Below, piece after piece: positions 24,520-38,100 of a stretch of DNA of 64,000 nt. The stretch lies in NCBI RefSeq assembly GCF_030272615.1, contig NC_081413.1, forward strand, positions 103,314,239 to 103,378,238, read 5' to 3'. The stretch's first letter is position 1, and each line of letters opens with the position of its first letter. The position numbers and the translations under genes were made by a program. The stretch is from Cryptomeria japonica (lineage: Eukaryota; Streptophyta; Pinopsida; Cupressales; Cupressaceae). The notes under the pieces were generated by a model. That model had not been told where the DNA came from. It saw nothing but the letters and a program-made list of their open reading frames with translations, and made no database searches.

Positions 24520-27024
24520 AAATCTCAATATCCAAAATACATCTTTCCTCCATCAATCCATCACCCTTCAAGGTGTGTGCCAATGTCGACCTTGCCAACA
24601 TTTCTATCCACTAAAGAAAAATTCTTCCAATACCCTATCCATTATCCAATGCATATTTTCCATCCTTCGATCCCTCTGGTCCAATTCTTTGCATAAATCC
24701 TCGCCTTAGTTTCATCTCTTTTTCCATGTCCTTATCCTACCAACGTCTTTGAGCATACTTTTAAAGGTCATGGTCCATTTTTTTCAAGGCTACTACCCAA
24801 ACAATAAGACGCTTGAGTCCTTCTTCCATCCCCTATCATGTGTCCATCTTCTATTGAAAAAGTCAAAAAAAAAAAAAAGTGAAAAAAAAAAGAAAAAAAA
24901 AGTAAAGCAAAAATAATTCGTCCACTGGTGAAAACCTGGCAAACAGGTGCCTTGGGCAAGTACCATGATGAAAACCTGGCAAATAGGCATCATGCATAAT
25001 CTATGAACTTCTTGCATACCATACTTGGGGACAGGTTTTATCCTATCATATCCTTTTGTCCTTCATTGTTCCATTATCCTATCGAACCCCTGTCATTACC
25101 CTTCATATCCTATTGTCCCCCATGTCCAGTTTCCATTTCCACCTTTGATCTTGACAAGGCTGAGGATCTTCATGAGCATCATACATCTTGTTTGTAGATT
25201 TTAGTCTATCATAGCTTTTGGTCATTTATCCATTTTCTTATTACAACCTTTCATCCATATTCCCAGCTAATTGCAACTTTCTGCCACTATCCCTTAGCCT
25301 ATCCTGACCTTCAGTCCATGTCCCTTATCAATTCTTGGTCTTGCTTATCCTATCCATATCTTATCACTATCCATACACTCTTTTTCATTCCTTGATCTTG
25401 ATCTGACATAAGGACACGAAATGCAAAACATAGTTTCAAAAGCCTCTTGACATGTCCCTCATGCCATGTCACTGATTTACATTGTCATATCCAGTCTCTT
25501 GTCCCATCATGCAATAGCCCTTGAAAATTGCATCCGCGTTGTCTCCATAATCAAAGGCCTTTGTCTTCCCTCTATCCACCATCATTTTAGAAAGCCTATT
25601 TATTCACCTATCATATTCCTTGCCTTGCTAGACACTGGGGACAAAATCATAACAATCAAATAATGTCCTGAAATAAATCATAAAAATCGAAAAATGTCCT
25701 GAAAAAAAAATAAAATCATAAAAATCAAATAAATGTCCTGAAATAATCCAAAAAAATTGAAAAATGTCCTGAAATAATTCAAAAAAATTGAAAAATGTCC
25801 TGAAAAAAATCCCTAAAAATCAAATAAATGTCTTGAAATAATCCAAAAAAAATTGAAAAATGTCTTGAAATAATTCAAAAAAATTGAAAAATGTCTTAAA
25901 AAAATCCCTAAAAAGTCATATAAAGTCCTAAAAAAACATGAACACAAAAAAATTATAAAAACTCGAAAAGAATTTTGCAATAAATATCCCCTTTGTGCAT
26001 AAGACAAATCACTGAGCATCCCTCCAACGACACACAATCACACACTGTGCTTTAATGAAATCATGCATAAACAGATGAACTTTTTCAATCAAACTGGACA
26101 TTCAAACTGATCACAATTGTCTTATCAATCGAACATCAACATCAATATCATTTGACCTTGTCACCATTATCATGAGTCTTATACAGGGTGTGGTATACTC
26201 GAAACCAGATTGTGTCCTGTCTTAGACGGGGTACCTCATGTCCTGAAATCAGACAGCATGATCATCCTATCAACACTTTCAACTTTTGACAATGATGATC
26301 AAGATGTTTGTTTGACTTGTTGGATTTAGCGAGTCTTATCATTTATTGATTTATCTTCGATCATGTTCCTATGTTGCTCGATGATGTCACTAAGTGATTT
26401 AGAGTGACCGGGATGGTTCATGGTCCCTTTCTTTTTTGTTGTTGTGATTGTTGTTTGTCTGCGATGTGTCTATCTTTTGCAAAAAGGGTTGCATTTCAGC
26501 TCTGGCCTTCAATGCCATGATGCTACGCATCCATTTTTCTACATTAAAATAAAGGTTCTCACCTACAAAGTGCATTACTGAAAGCAAGTTTTTCTTCGTC
26601 TCTAACTGTCCTCTATCTCATTTTCTTTATCTCTAACATTTCTTCCGTCAGTTTAGATAGTCAGTTCAGTCTAGTGCTCTGATTTCCCCAAACACATATG
26701 CTGCATCCTGAATCCATTTGGTTATTACATTTGCATTACATCAAGCATCACATCAAGCATTTTATCCATTTCATATTATAAATGCATCAAAAACACATCA
26801 AAATGTATCCATACATGTTCCACAATAAACAGTGCATAAGTCATCCATACATGGAAAATAACATACGTCATAACACATTGCATCCCATCATATCAATGCA
26901 TATCATATCATATATCCAAATAATATTGGAGTACAAAATTGGACTGTCTGTCCTAAGTATGGCCTGCAGGCTGACTACATAATGTCAAACTACATCTATC
27001 CGTCATAAGGAGCATGTGCCTCTG
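24520..27024. other. E4 non-coding region between unknown ORF and PMD gene
   Basis: Reverse-complement counterpart of E3 12205-14512. It has an A-tract at about 24868-24905, two TGAAAACCTGGCAAACAGG-like units (about 24929-24990), and a long A-rich tandem field of AAATGTCCTGAAATAATCC units (about 25650-25935). GGGTGTGGTATACTCGAAACC is near 26185. No gene is supported. Confidence 0.65.
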
Positions 27025-28739
27025 TCACTGGGTGCTCCCTCTGTCCTCCTCATCCCTACCATGTCTCAAGGATGATGTCCCTCCTAGTCCTGGCTGTGGT
27101 GGTCTCATAGGTCCACTCACCCCCATGCTGCTCAATGACCTCCGAGAGCGTGCCCTGCTCTCTGTCCTCGATCGTACCCGATATGAAGCTACTCTCTACT
27201 CTGGTGGAACTGCACTCTCATATAGTGTCCTCCAATGGCGTATCTCCTCTCCAGTCTCTACCAACATCTGTGCCATCTCACGTGCACTGGCATCCCTAAT
27301 CGACCCAATATACTCAGTGACTCTCTGTTCTTCTCGATGTGCCTGAGCTATTGCTATGTCTCAAGCCGTTGTAAGTCTGGCTATCTCCGTGCTGAACTAA
27401 TCCTACTCTATCCTCAAGATGGCATTCTATCTCTCTAAAGTCGCAATGTGATCATGCTAACTCGCTATGGTCACCCTGCACATCTCCATCTCCTCTATGC
27501 TATCTCTCTCCGGCTCTATGGGTATATCCTGTAATGACTCCTGATCGGCTGCACCTGGCTCATAATCATCATCCCCCTCATCATCTTTGTCCTCATCGTC
27601 CCCCTCATCCTCATCCCTGCCCTCATCCTCCTCATCCTTATCCTCTCCCTCCTCCTCTCCTATGAGTGGGAAGTCCTCCTGTCTCCTCGGTACTAGAATA
27701 TCAGGATCTGTCAATGGCACTGGCCGTCGTCATGCAAACCATCTCTCATACTCCTCTGTCATCCCAACATCCTCCACATCTGATCTCCAATCCCACTATC
27801 TCTGTTGTAGCTGTGTGAAGTTAGCATATGCTATGTGTGGTTGAATCATACTCCCCCACTGACTCGTCTCTCTGTGAGATTGGGCAAAGTGTGCAGTCCT
27901 CCTAGGTACATCCTACCTCTCTCCAAACTGTCGTCTGACTCTCTCTGGTAGGTACATCTCAATCACTCTCTGGCGATTCACTGGTCGCCCAATCAGGTAC
28001 CTCTCCTATCTACAATACGGTAGCTCATCACTATCATCTGACCATCCAGGGCATTCACGATATGGCCTCCATATGAACTCTCTCAATCTGTCTAGCTCGT
28101 GTTGCCAATACAATATGTATCCAAACGGACCCTGTCTCAGTGCTCCCCCATAGCAGTACACATATGGTCGATGTGGGTATACCTGTCTCTTTGCAATCAG
28201 TCGACATATGGCTATGTGCTCGAATGCCCATACCTGTAACAATGTGACTCCACAGCTCAAAGTCTGCACTCCCTGATATGCTATCTGATGCAACTGAAAA
28301 TACAGCATAGCCAGTACACATGGTCCCCATGTGTACACCATCCCCTCTGTCGCCATTCGCTCTAGCACTCTTCCCCATCCAATAGGGAATCCATGTCCTC
28401 GTCTGTCTCCTGCTAGTAGACATGCTATCACCACTGCTATCACCACATATCATCGATCATACTCTGATGCCATGGTCTTCCAGTCGATCTCCCTCTCTAC
28501 GATATATGCCATGCATCCTCTAGTGTCACAGTCGCCTCTTTAGTTGCCAGATGGAATGAGGAGGTCTCCAAATGCCATCGTTCTGCCAATGCGGTAAGTA
28601 GTCCTATGTTTGCCCTAATCTCGGGCATGAATGTGATATAGTATATTCCAAGTCCTGCTAATGTATCTCTATCCGTGCTCCTGAGTCTATGTCGTAACAT
28701 GAAGCAGTCAGGTCGGTTCTCCCACGTGATCAATGGATA
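27025..28739 (-). pseudogene. E4 antisense gene with plant mobile domain (PMD)
   Basis: Minus strand, antisense to E4. The frame is open directly from the putative splice acceptor (minus-strand GTCGATAG, 28740-28747) into the PMD domain: LLTALAERWHLETSSFHLA, TVTLEDAWH. A deletion of roughly 115 bp relative to E3 near 28500 removes part of the domain and shifts frame. The second frame (from 28446) continues through GDRRGHGFPIGW, the acidic run (about 27560-27660), the coiled coil and the Arg/Ser tail to TGA 27025-27027. Several stops, some shared with E3. Same product type as 10429-12204; non-functional. Confidence 0.85.
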
Positions 28740-28927
28740 CTATCGACTCTACATCACAATTGGGGCATATTTTGTCAGTTTAGGGTTTGCTCCTACGGGC
28801 TGCATTTCCTTGTTTCATGTCCAAATCAGGGTGTTTTTCATCTATTTTGACCTATCGTATTCTTATCCCCCTTTTCGGGATCATTCGCATGCCATTTTTG
28901 ACCAAATTAGGGTTCCCAGGGCACAAT

Positions 28928-29042
28928 TGTGCCTGTGTTCTGTATCCTGCACCTGTGTAACATAACCTGTGCTTGTGTCCCCTACACAAGTGTAGAAGAC
29001 CCTACACAAGCACAGAATTCACCCTACACAAGCGCAGAAGTC
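28928..29042 (-). repeat. Short-motif array upstream of the E4 PMD gene
   Basis: Degenerate units CCTACACAAGCGCAGAA (minus strand TTCTGCGCTTGTGTAGG) and a few GCACCTGTGT-type units. On the PMD-sense strand the motif matches the leader array at 19738-19941 in the same direction of reading. Confidence 0.75.
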
Positions 29043-29555
29043 AGTTTCTGCATTCCCTGTGGGCCCTGCAATGTCCCGCAAGCAAGTCAAATTCATAAAA
29101 TTGAAAATATGGGTTTTTGAGACACATACCACTTCTCCCACGTCGTCTGGTCATCTGTATGTGTGTACATGTTTTCCAAGGTGATCAACCATTGGAATGT
29201 TCGCCATCTCTCTGCAAGTGTCCTTTTCCAGAGCAACAAATTCTCCTCTTTGGCTAGTGCAAATGAGCAATTTTCACTCTCTTTGTTTCATTTATAGATC
29301 TTTGTTAGTGCATAGATGGACGTGCACCCTCCCCATCTTATGTTGGTCGCAGTCTTTTGCATTATCAATTGCTTGTCCTTTGTGTATCTGATCTCTGATT
29401 GTTGGTCCATTCGATCCTATCATTTTTATCGATCAATTGGCCTCTTTTCTGCATGTTTCCGGCCAATTCCTTGAGGGGGCATCCGTATGTCATTGTTTTT
29501 GTCTAGGGCATTTTCATTATTGTTCTTTGAAACAACACTTGAAATTGCATTTTCT

Positions 29556-29570
29556 TAAAGAGGGGCAAAA
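29556..29570 (+). other. E4 polypurine tract
   Basis: TAAAGAGGGGCAAAA directly before TGTAGACGTC of the 3' LTR. Fixes E4 orientation as plus. Confidence 0.93.
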
Positions 29571-31097
29571 TGTAGACGTCTAAAAATAGTCAATGCTTGC
29601 GGAATCATATTTTAACATTTGCGCATTGCCTTATTTTAGGGTTTTTGCGTCGCATTAACATTTCTCATATGATTCGCACTTGGTCTTTATCATTTGTGAG
29701 CATCGAGTCCTTCTTCTGCATTCTTCATTTGTCTCGCTTTCAAATTTGGTCTTGTCGATAACAATATTTGTCATGATTTTGGTCGATCTTATCTTGTCGC
29801 ATCAATGTGCGTATTCATTTGTCATCATTTTGGGACATCGTCAATCCTAATTAGGGTTTTGTCCTCTTTTCAATCTTGTCATCTTGCGATCGATTTATCA
29901 TCGATCATTGTCATTTTCAATCTTGTCATTTTGCAATCTATTTTGTCATCGATCCTTGTCTTCTTGTCAATTTTGTCATTTTTGTGATCAATTTGTCATC
30001 GATCGTTGTCTTTCTCAATTATGTCAATTTGGATCAATTAGTCATTGTTCCTCGTCAATTGGCGCATTTATCAATCAAATCACTTATCAGCATTGGTCAT
30101 TTATCAAGTCAAAATCATGATCAAATCGAATCGACATCAATTATCTTTTGTCAAGACCTAATTGTCATCCTTGCATTTCTAATTCATCTTTTAGGGTTTG
30201 ATGATTTTATTCATTTAACCCTGTTTGTCATTTCCCCCTCTAGGATTAATAAATTATTTATTTATCCTAAGTCTTCGTGTCACAATTAAATGTTTATTTA
30301 ATTGGCTAACTAATTATTCCTCTTTTTGTGAATTAATTAATAAATGACAAATTATTAATTGATTTACCTAATTTCTTCTAATTCCTAATTTCCTAATTTT
30401 TCATCAATTTCTAATTCCTAATTTCCTAATTTCCATTTCATCTATTTTTCAATTCTATCCTATTTTCCTCCTAATTTCATGGGAATGACATTTCAATTTG
30501 TCATAATTTGTCATAATTGACAATCAATCAATTTTGACATAGAAATTTGTCATAAATTTGTCATAATTGACAATCAATCAATTTTGACATAGAAATTTGT
30601 CATAATTTTGTCATGAATTATCAATCAATCAATCTTGCATAGAAAGTGCAAATTTGTCATAATTTGTCATAATTGACATTCTTGATTTGCAATTTCCGTT
30701 CGAATCTCTTCATGCTAATTTGATCTTTTCTCCAATTTGTCTATAAATTGGATGAATTTCTTCAATCCCAACTAATCACTTTTTCAAATCCCTACCTGAT
30801 CGAATCAATCACGCTTTGAGTATTCTTGCACTACAATCTTGTCTACTTGCTTTCATATCATGCTTATGCACTAGTAGGTGAGATTCACAAACAAAGCTAT
30901 TTGAAGGAGAAAGAAGGACAGTGGAGCCACATGAAGGAGACATCTGCATTTGGTTTGCTTAGTTTTCAATCTTGAATGTCTTGTTTTCATGTTTTCATTG
31001 AGTGTAATTAGGATTGTTATCACTGCATTTTAGTTTTCGTGATTGAGCTAGGCTAATGTTTAGATTGCTTTGATGATTTCCACATTTCCTAGCTACA
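29571..31097 (+). repeat. E4 3' LTR
   Basis: 1,527 bp. Matches 18165-19624. It holds a longer TCATCGATC repeat field (about 29880-30010) than the 5' copy. Followed by the duplication atttc (31098-31102). Confidence 0.95.
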
Positions 31098-32352
31098 ATT
31101 TCAACTTAGACTCAAGACAATCATGCTCATTCACACATTTCTTATGGTAGGCAAGGACATTAGGTACTTGAGAGGTAGACTCATTATGAGATTCAAGGAG
31201 AATACATAGATGCTTGACCCCACGGGCTCCCCTCCACGGCACTCACTTCTCAGGGCAGCCAAGCATCAGTCCCCATGGAAATCTCCCCATGGCGAACTTA
31301 GTATCTCTTCCAAGTATCCGAACTTGTCCTTCTCAAGCAACTAGAAGGATTTTTGGCCTCTAAATACAAGGTGTTTAGTAAGGATTTCTGTTAAGTGTTA
31401 CTCCTTGGTGTCACGCAAGCATGATTAAGACATTAAGCCCACCAAGATACCAAACAAATGTAGTCGTGCAAGCACGATTTAGACCTTGAGGCCCTACTTA
31501 GATGTTGATATGAGAAAGATTCCAAGGGTCATCACTTCCCAAGTAACTACAATTCCCACGTAACTCTTCCTTCAAAGCTTTCGCCCATCAGGTATTTATT
31601 TATAGTGAGTTAGAATGCCAAGGTATTCTATCTATACTCACTTTGGGTCATTCCCTTCTCACAATTGTCACTTGCTTGCAAAAGCAAATGGTCAGGAAGG
31701 CAGGCCCTCTAGAGGTGACACACAATCAAAAACATGAGCATGGTATCGAAGATTTGGATTTCTGATCACCCTAAGAAGGATGAGAGCATACTCTCCTACT
31801 CCAATGTCAAACTCAACAATCAAAGCAAACATACATTCATTCCATCCTATTTAGAAATCATACTAGGTGCCTAAATATTAATTACAAACACAGAGTTTAG
31901 TTGTAGTCCAAGGCAACCTGCAAAACCACCAAGTTAGAAGTTTGATATGTTTGATCTTTGACTATCGAACTTGCATAAAACATGTTAGTAGTTTCATTTG
32001 TTGTCTTTTCCATGCGTAATGCCAAGGTGTTGCACAAAGAATCAGTACCAAAAACCAAAAAGCAGAAACGGAATGGAAAACAAAACAATTTGCAAGTAAA
32101 AACATTGCTTTTTTTACCTCTGTTTTTGGACTTACACAGGCGCAAAATGCTTGACACAGGTGCAGATTGTCTCACACAGACGTAGATTGTCCTTGACCCA
32201 GGTGAAAAATGCTTGACACGGGCGTAGATTGTCTCACACAGGCCCAGAAGTTCCCAGAAAACCCTGCATTACCCTGTTTCTTAGGTTTTTAACTTGCAAA
32301 AGCACTCAAAAGCATGATTAGGGGTTTAGTTCACGTCAGGTTCACCAATTAA
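31098..32352 (-). other. E3 leader, LTR-proximal part, with tandem array and primer site
   Basis: Non-coding. Contains the E3 copy of the leader array at 32131-32250 (minus-strand TCTGCGCCTGTGTG units) and the primer site candidate (minus strand TGGTGAACCTGACGTGAAC, starting at 32347). The block 31605-31815 is shared with E4 and E5 leaders. Confidence 0.8.
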
Positions 32353-33919
32353 TGTAGATAGGAATTTGGAAATCATCAAAGCAAATCAATATTAATCTAT
32401 CTCAATCACGAAAGCTCAAATGCAATGATCAATCCTAAACACACTCAATAAAGACATGAAAACAAGACATTCAAGATTGAAAACTAAGCAAAGAAAATGT
32501 AGACTTGAATGTCTCCTTCATGTGGCTCCATTGTCCTTCTTTCTCCTTCAAATAGCTTTGTTTGTGGATCTCACCTACTAGTGCATAAGCATGATATGAA
32601 AGCAAGTAGACAAGATTGTAGTGCAAGAATACTCGAAGCGTGATTGATTCAACCAGGTAGGGATCTTGATTGAAGAAAATCATCCAATTTATAGACAAAT
32701 TGGAGAAAAGATCAAATTAGCATGAAGAGATTCGAATGGAAATTGCAAATCAAGAATGTCAATTATGACAAATTATGACAAATTTGCACTTTCTATGCAA
32801 GATTGATTGATTGATAATTCATGACAAAATTATGACAAATTTCTATGTCAAAATCGATTGATTGTCAATTATGACAAATTATGACAAATTGAAATGTCAT
32901 TCCCATGAAATCAGGAGGAAAATAGGAGAGAATTGAAAATTAGATGAAATAGAAATTAGGAAATTAGGAATTAGAAATTGATGAAAAATTAGGAAATTAG
33001 GAATTAGAAGAAATTAGGTAAATCAATTAATAATTTGTCATTTATTAATTAATTCACAAAAAGAGGAATAATTAGTTAGCCAATTAAATAAACATTTCAT
33101 TGTGACACGAAGACTTAGGATAAATAAATAATTTATTAATCCTAGAGGGGGAAATGACAAACAGGGTTAAATGAATAAAATCATGAAACCCTAAAAGATG
33201 AATTAGAAATGAAAGGATGACAATTAGGTCCTGACAAAAGATAATTGACGTCGATTCGATTTGATCATGATTCTGACTTGATAAATGACCAATGTTGATA
33301 AGTGATTTGATTGATAAATGCGCCAATTGACGAGGAACAATGACTAATTGATCCAAATTGACATAATTGAGAAAGACAACAATCGATGACAAATAGATCG
33401 CAAAATGACAAAATTGACAAGAAGACAAGGATCGATGACAAAATAGATTGCAAAATGACAAGATTGAAAATGTCAACGATCGATGACAAATCGATCACAA
33501 GACAACAAGATTGATGACAAATTGATCAAAAGACAAGGATCGATGACAAATTGATCACAAGATAATAAGATTGAAAATGACAACGATCGATGACAAATCG
33601 ATCACATGATTACAAGATTGATAAGAGGACAAAACCCTAATTAGGATTGATGATGTCCAAAATGATGACAAATGAATACGCACATTGATGCGACAGGATA
33701 AGATTGACCAAAATCATGACAAATATTGTTATCGACAAGACCAAATTTGAAAGCGAGAAAAATGAGGAATGTAGAAGAAGGACTCGATGCTTGCAAATGA
33801 TAAAGACCAAGTGCAAATCATAGGAGAAATGTTAATGCGACGCAAAAACCCTAAAATAAGGCAATGCACAAATGTTAAAGTACGATTTCGCAAGCGTTGA
33901 CCATTTTTAGGTGTCTACA
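32353..33919 (-). repeat. E3 5' LTR
   Basis: 1,567 bp, begins TGTAGATAGG and ends GGTGTCTACA on the plus strand. Followed by duplication aaaac (33920-33924). A TATA-like element (minus strand TATAAATT) is at 32686-32693. Confidence 0.95.
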
Positions 33920-33924
33920 AAAAC

Positions 33925-35104
33925 AAACCCAAAGAAAGCCATCAAAACCCCCATATTTATTTTTCATGCTTCCCAATGCATTTAGTAAACCCAACGCCTA
34001 ACCTGGGAAGTTCGATTTACAATATAAATATCCACACTCAAAATAAGATGCTAAAAACTTACAAGATGCATCACCAGTGGTAGGAAGGATGGATGAGCCA
34101 ATACCCAGAATGATGGAATCGCCTGGACAAGAGGTATGAGCAAAACACACTTTCAGCAGTCCTGCGACCAACAACCAGAAAACACTCCAATCTCAAACAA
34201 AACACTCCACAATCTGCAACTCACTCACCAACAACATTGGGAATACATGGACACAGCTAGGTACTATCTTGAAAGTATGAAACTGAGACTTACCTAGGAA
34301 GCCACACTTCAAAGCTCAGATTTTCAATCGCCAATTTGACAACATAATAATGTAAATTCATTTGATAACCAAAATGGGAGCCCAAGGCTCTTATTTGTAA
34401 CTTCGAGCTCCCCAAAACCAAATGCAAATGCTTACAAATTTGCCCAAATTCAACTTCATCATTTGCATTTGCTTTATCATGTGGACCCAAGGATGGCGCC
34501 CAAACCATAAGTCAAGGAATTACGCCAAAAAGCACAAAACCACGATTTTGACTTAGCAACATTTGAGGTGAATAAAATAATATCTCCATTATAAATTTGG
34601 CGTCCATTTCTAGACATAAAATTCGCCCAGCACTTAGGAGATATTATTCGCCATTTCCAAAATGAATAAATCAGTATTAAAAATAATCAAATTAATTAAA
34701 TATTAAACCTCAAGATAAGGAAATAATATTTAATTATATCACTTATGACTCCAATACTGATTTTTATCAAAACTAGGATGAAGCTGAGCTAGGAAGACCA
34801 CTGAACTGCTGTAGGATCAAGACCTTGTCCACTGTGAAAAATAGAAATATGCCATACTGCCACTTACTAATAATAGTAAGTCATGAACTACTGCTCCAAA
34901 AAGTATTATCTTCACACCCAGTGATAGAGAATGGAGAGCTTAGTAGGACAATATCACCAAAACGACCAACCCCTGACTTACTAAAAATAGTAAGTTCTCA
35001 CCTCATCAATGCTTGAACCTCATTCTTCATTCCACCTAGGCTACGGGTCTTAGGAATAAGCTAATGGACCACTGGAAGGACATCAATGAGAAGGGGACAT
35101 TACA
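33925..35104 (-). repeat. E2 3' LTR, proximal piece
   Basis: Continuation of the E2 LTR after the E3 insertion. It matches 40561-41629 plus 59300-59408 of the other E2 LTR and ends GGGGACATTACA. The TATA-like position near 34390 is mutated (TTATTTGTAAC) relative to the 5' LTR. Confidence 0.93.
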
Positions 35105-35117
35105 GTTCCCCCTCCCC
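35105..35117 (-). other. E2 polypurine tract
   Basis: The minus strand reads GGGGAGGGGGAAC directly before the LTR start TGTAATGTCCCC. It differs from the tract used by E3, E4 and E5. Confidence 0.9.
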
Positions 35118-38100
35118 AAAATTGCTTGTCCTTAAGAAACTGTAAGGCTGGATGCAGTAAAATCTCCTCATTTTCCCATGTAGCATCCTCTGCTAGTAAA
35201 TTTTTCCATTTGATCAAGTATCCCCTGATCACTCTTCTCCTCAAAGATCATTCCCTGAAATGAAGGATAGCTTCAGGAACCAAAACCAACTCTCCCTCCT
35301 TATCAAGCGAAGGTAACTCAGCTGAAGCAACAACATTATGTCCCAAAGCCTTCTTAGTGCGAGACACATGAAATACATTATGGATTCTGCTGCTTGCCGG
35401 TAATTCCAACTCATACACCACTTCTCAAATCCTCTTGTTGACTCTAAAAGGCCCATAGAATCGTGGCTTTAACTTCTCAACCCCACTCTTCTTGAGAGTA
35501 GACTGTCTGTAGGGCTGGAGCCTCAAGTAAACCATGTCACCCACCTCAAAGGTGCGCTCAATTCACTGCTGATCAACATACAACTTCTGTTGATTCTATG
35601 CATGCTGAAGATTGTCCCTCAGAATCCTCATAATATCTTGACTTTGTTGCATCATATCCTTTGCCTGAGGGGTCCTGCTATCACCAAATACCAAGTGTGC
35701 TAAGCTAGGAGCTTCATAACCATATAGTGCCATGAATGGTGACATCTAGATGGACATGTGATAGGAGGAGTTGTAGCAATACTCTCCTAGGTGAAGCCAT
35801 CTCACCCATGTATTCTGTTGCTTTGAGACATAGTTTCTAAGATAACCTTCCAACCACTTATTCACTATCCCTATCTTCCCATCAGTTTGGGGGTAATAAC
35901 TGGTGCTTGGAGTGAGCACAATACCACATAATCTAAAAATCTCCTGCCAGAAAGCACTTAGGAACTTGTTGTCCCTATCACTCACAATGTTGTTTGGTAA
36001 CCCATGTAATCTGAACACCTCTTGAAAGAACACTTCAGCAACTTGAGTTGCTGTAAAAGAACTGGTGATGGAAAAGAAATGAGAAAAATTTGTGAGTCTG
36101 TCCACCACCACATAGATACTGTCCTTCCCTTGATCCTAAGGTAACCTAGTGATGAAGTCTATGGAAATACTTTTCCATTTTTGACCAGGAATAGGCAAGG
36201 GTTGTAACAAACCAGCTGGCAGAGTGCGCTCATCTTTGTTTCTTTGACATGTATGACACTCCTTAATGTACTTAAAAACATCACTTTTAAGTCCCTTCCA
36301 AGAAAATATCTCTTGGATCTACCTATATGTTTTGAATTAACCTTGGTGACCAATGAGGGGGATGTCATGGAAAGTCTTCAAAATCTTCTCTTTTAGCTTA
36401 GATTCAACCACTATGAAGACCCTTCCTTTGTACAGTATCAACCCCTCAACCAATTTGTACCTTTCATCATGAAAAGTACATTCTATAATGTTGGTTGCAA
36501 ACTAATTTTTGGCATAATCAACAAGCAACAACTCCCACCAATCAGCATTAAGCTCGCATAGTGAGCTTAAATGGGGCCTTCTGGATAAGGCATCAGCTAC
36601 AACATTGTTTTTTCCCTTAACATACTCAATATCAAAATCGTAAGCCTACAACTTACTCACCCATTTTTGCTATCTTTAATTCAAATCCTTTTGATACATG
36701 AAATATTTAAGACTATTATGATCAGTCTTAACAATGAGCTTACTCCCCACCAGATATTGCCTGCACTTCGAAAGGGCATGCATTATGGCAAGCATTTCCT
36801 TGTCATAAATCGAATACAGTCTTTCAGGTCCTCTCAACTTCCTTCTCTCAAAGACTATAGAATGCTTATCCTGCATGAGGATTGCACCAACACCTTCTCC
36901 AGATGCATCAAACTGTAGCTCAAAAGGTTTGGTGAAATCAGGTAAAGCCAAAACAGGGCAGGAACTCACAATCACCTTAAGCCGCTCAAACACTATCTGT
37001 GCCTTTTCACACCATTCAAAAGCTCCTTTCTTCATAAGACTTGTGAGGGGGGCAGCCAACTGAGAATATCCCTTCACAAACCTTCGATAAAACCCACACA
37101 AACCCAAAAATCCCTTCAAATGTGTTATGTTTTCAGGAGGAGGCCAATCAATGATGGCTCTAATCTTTTCAGGGTCCACCTTCACACCACTGAGACTGAT
37201 AATGTGACCAAGATAGAGCAACTCTTTCATCCCAAACTCATATTTGGGCTCCTTGGCAAATAGGGATTCAAATTCTAATATGCTTAGCACCTCATCCAAG
37301 TGTTGTAAATGTTCTTTCCAAGATTTGTTGAATATGAGTATATCATCAAAGAATATCAAAACAAACTTCCTTAGCTATTCTTGGAATATTCTGTTCATAC
37401 ATGACTGAAATGTAGCAGGTGCATTAGTCAAGCCAAAGGGCATGACTAGGAACTCAAAATACCCAAAGTGGCATCTGAAAGCAGTCTTCTCCACATCTGT
37501 AGCTCTCATTCTAATCTGATGATACCTTGACCTAAGGTCAATCTTAGAGAAGAACACTGCACCATGTAGCTCATCAATGAGCTCATCAATTCTCAAAATA
37601 GGATACCAATTCTTGATAGTTTTCTAATTTAGGGCTCTGTAATCCATGTACATGCACATGGTCCTATCCTTCTTTCTCACCAAAACAACAACTGAAGCAA
37701 AGGGGCTTTTTCTAGGCCGTATGTAACCCATGTCAAGCAATTCCTAGATTGATTTCTCAATCTTATCCTTCTGCTTCTTAGGATACCAGTAAGGAGTAGT
37801 CATAACTAGCTTAGCTCCTTCTTCAAGCTCAATGATGTGTTTGACACCTCTTTCAAGGGTCTTCCAAGAGGTGGGTTTACAAATACCTTACTTCTCTTAG
37901 TTATCAAGGCTTGAATGTCTTTAGGATAATTCCAATTTTCTTTGTATGGTTCTGAGGGCATGACCATGACCTTACTTCTATACATGATCATTGCTTGAAT
38001 GTGTGTGGAATAGCTGCACTTGTCTACCAATGGATTTGAAGGCATTATCAAGCACTCTGCTACCCACTCCACCTGATTATGGAGGATCAACCTTTCCATC

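Larger units (their letters stand above)
18165..31097 (+). mobile_element. E4: 12.9-kb non-autonomous LTR element nested in E3, opposite orientation
   Basis: Same family as E3 but on the plus strand. The 5-bp duplication atttc is at 18160-18164 and 31098-31102. LTRs at 18165-19624 and 29571-31097 begin TGTAGAC and end CTACA. The primer site follows the left LTR and the polypurine tract precedes the right LTR. Order: LTR, primer site, tandem array, leader, Q/P/S-rich ORF, non-coding region, antisense PMD gene, polypurine tract, LTR. E4's own leader near 20960 shows the empty target sequence that E4 interrupts in E3, which confirms the nesting. Confidence 0.95.
7965..33919 (-). mobile_element. 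E3: 13-kb non-autonomous LTR element (LARD-like), split by E4
   Basis: Flanked by the 5-bp duplication aaaac (7960-7964 and 33920-33924). The uninterrupted target can be read in the other E2 LTR near 40550. LTRs at 7965-9545 and 32353-33919 share their sequence and orientation. Removing E4 and its duplication leaves about 13.0 kb. Sense direction is minus: the primer site lies beside the right LTR and the polypurine tract beside the left LTR. It has no RT, protease or integrase. It carries an unknown Q/P/S-rich ORF on the sense strand and a PMD-type gene on the antisense strand. Confidence 0.93.

Noticed and set aside
7965-33919. One single 26-kb giant LTR element
   Set aside because: An internal pair of LTRs with its own duplication (atttc) and an empty site in E4's own leader show two nested 13-kb elements.
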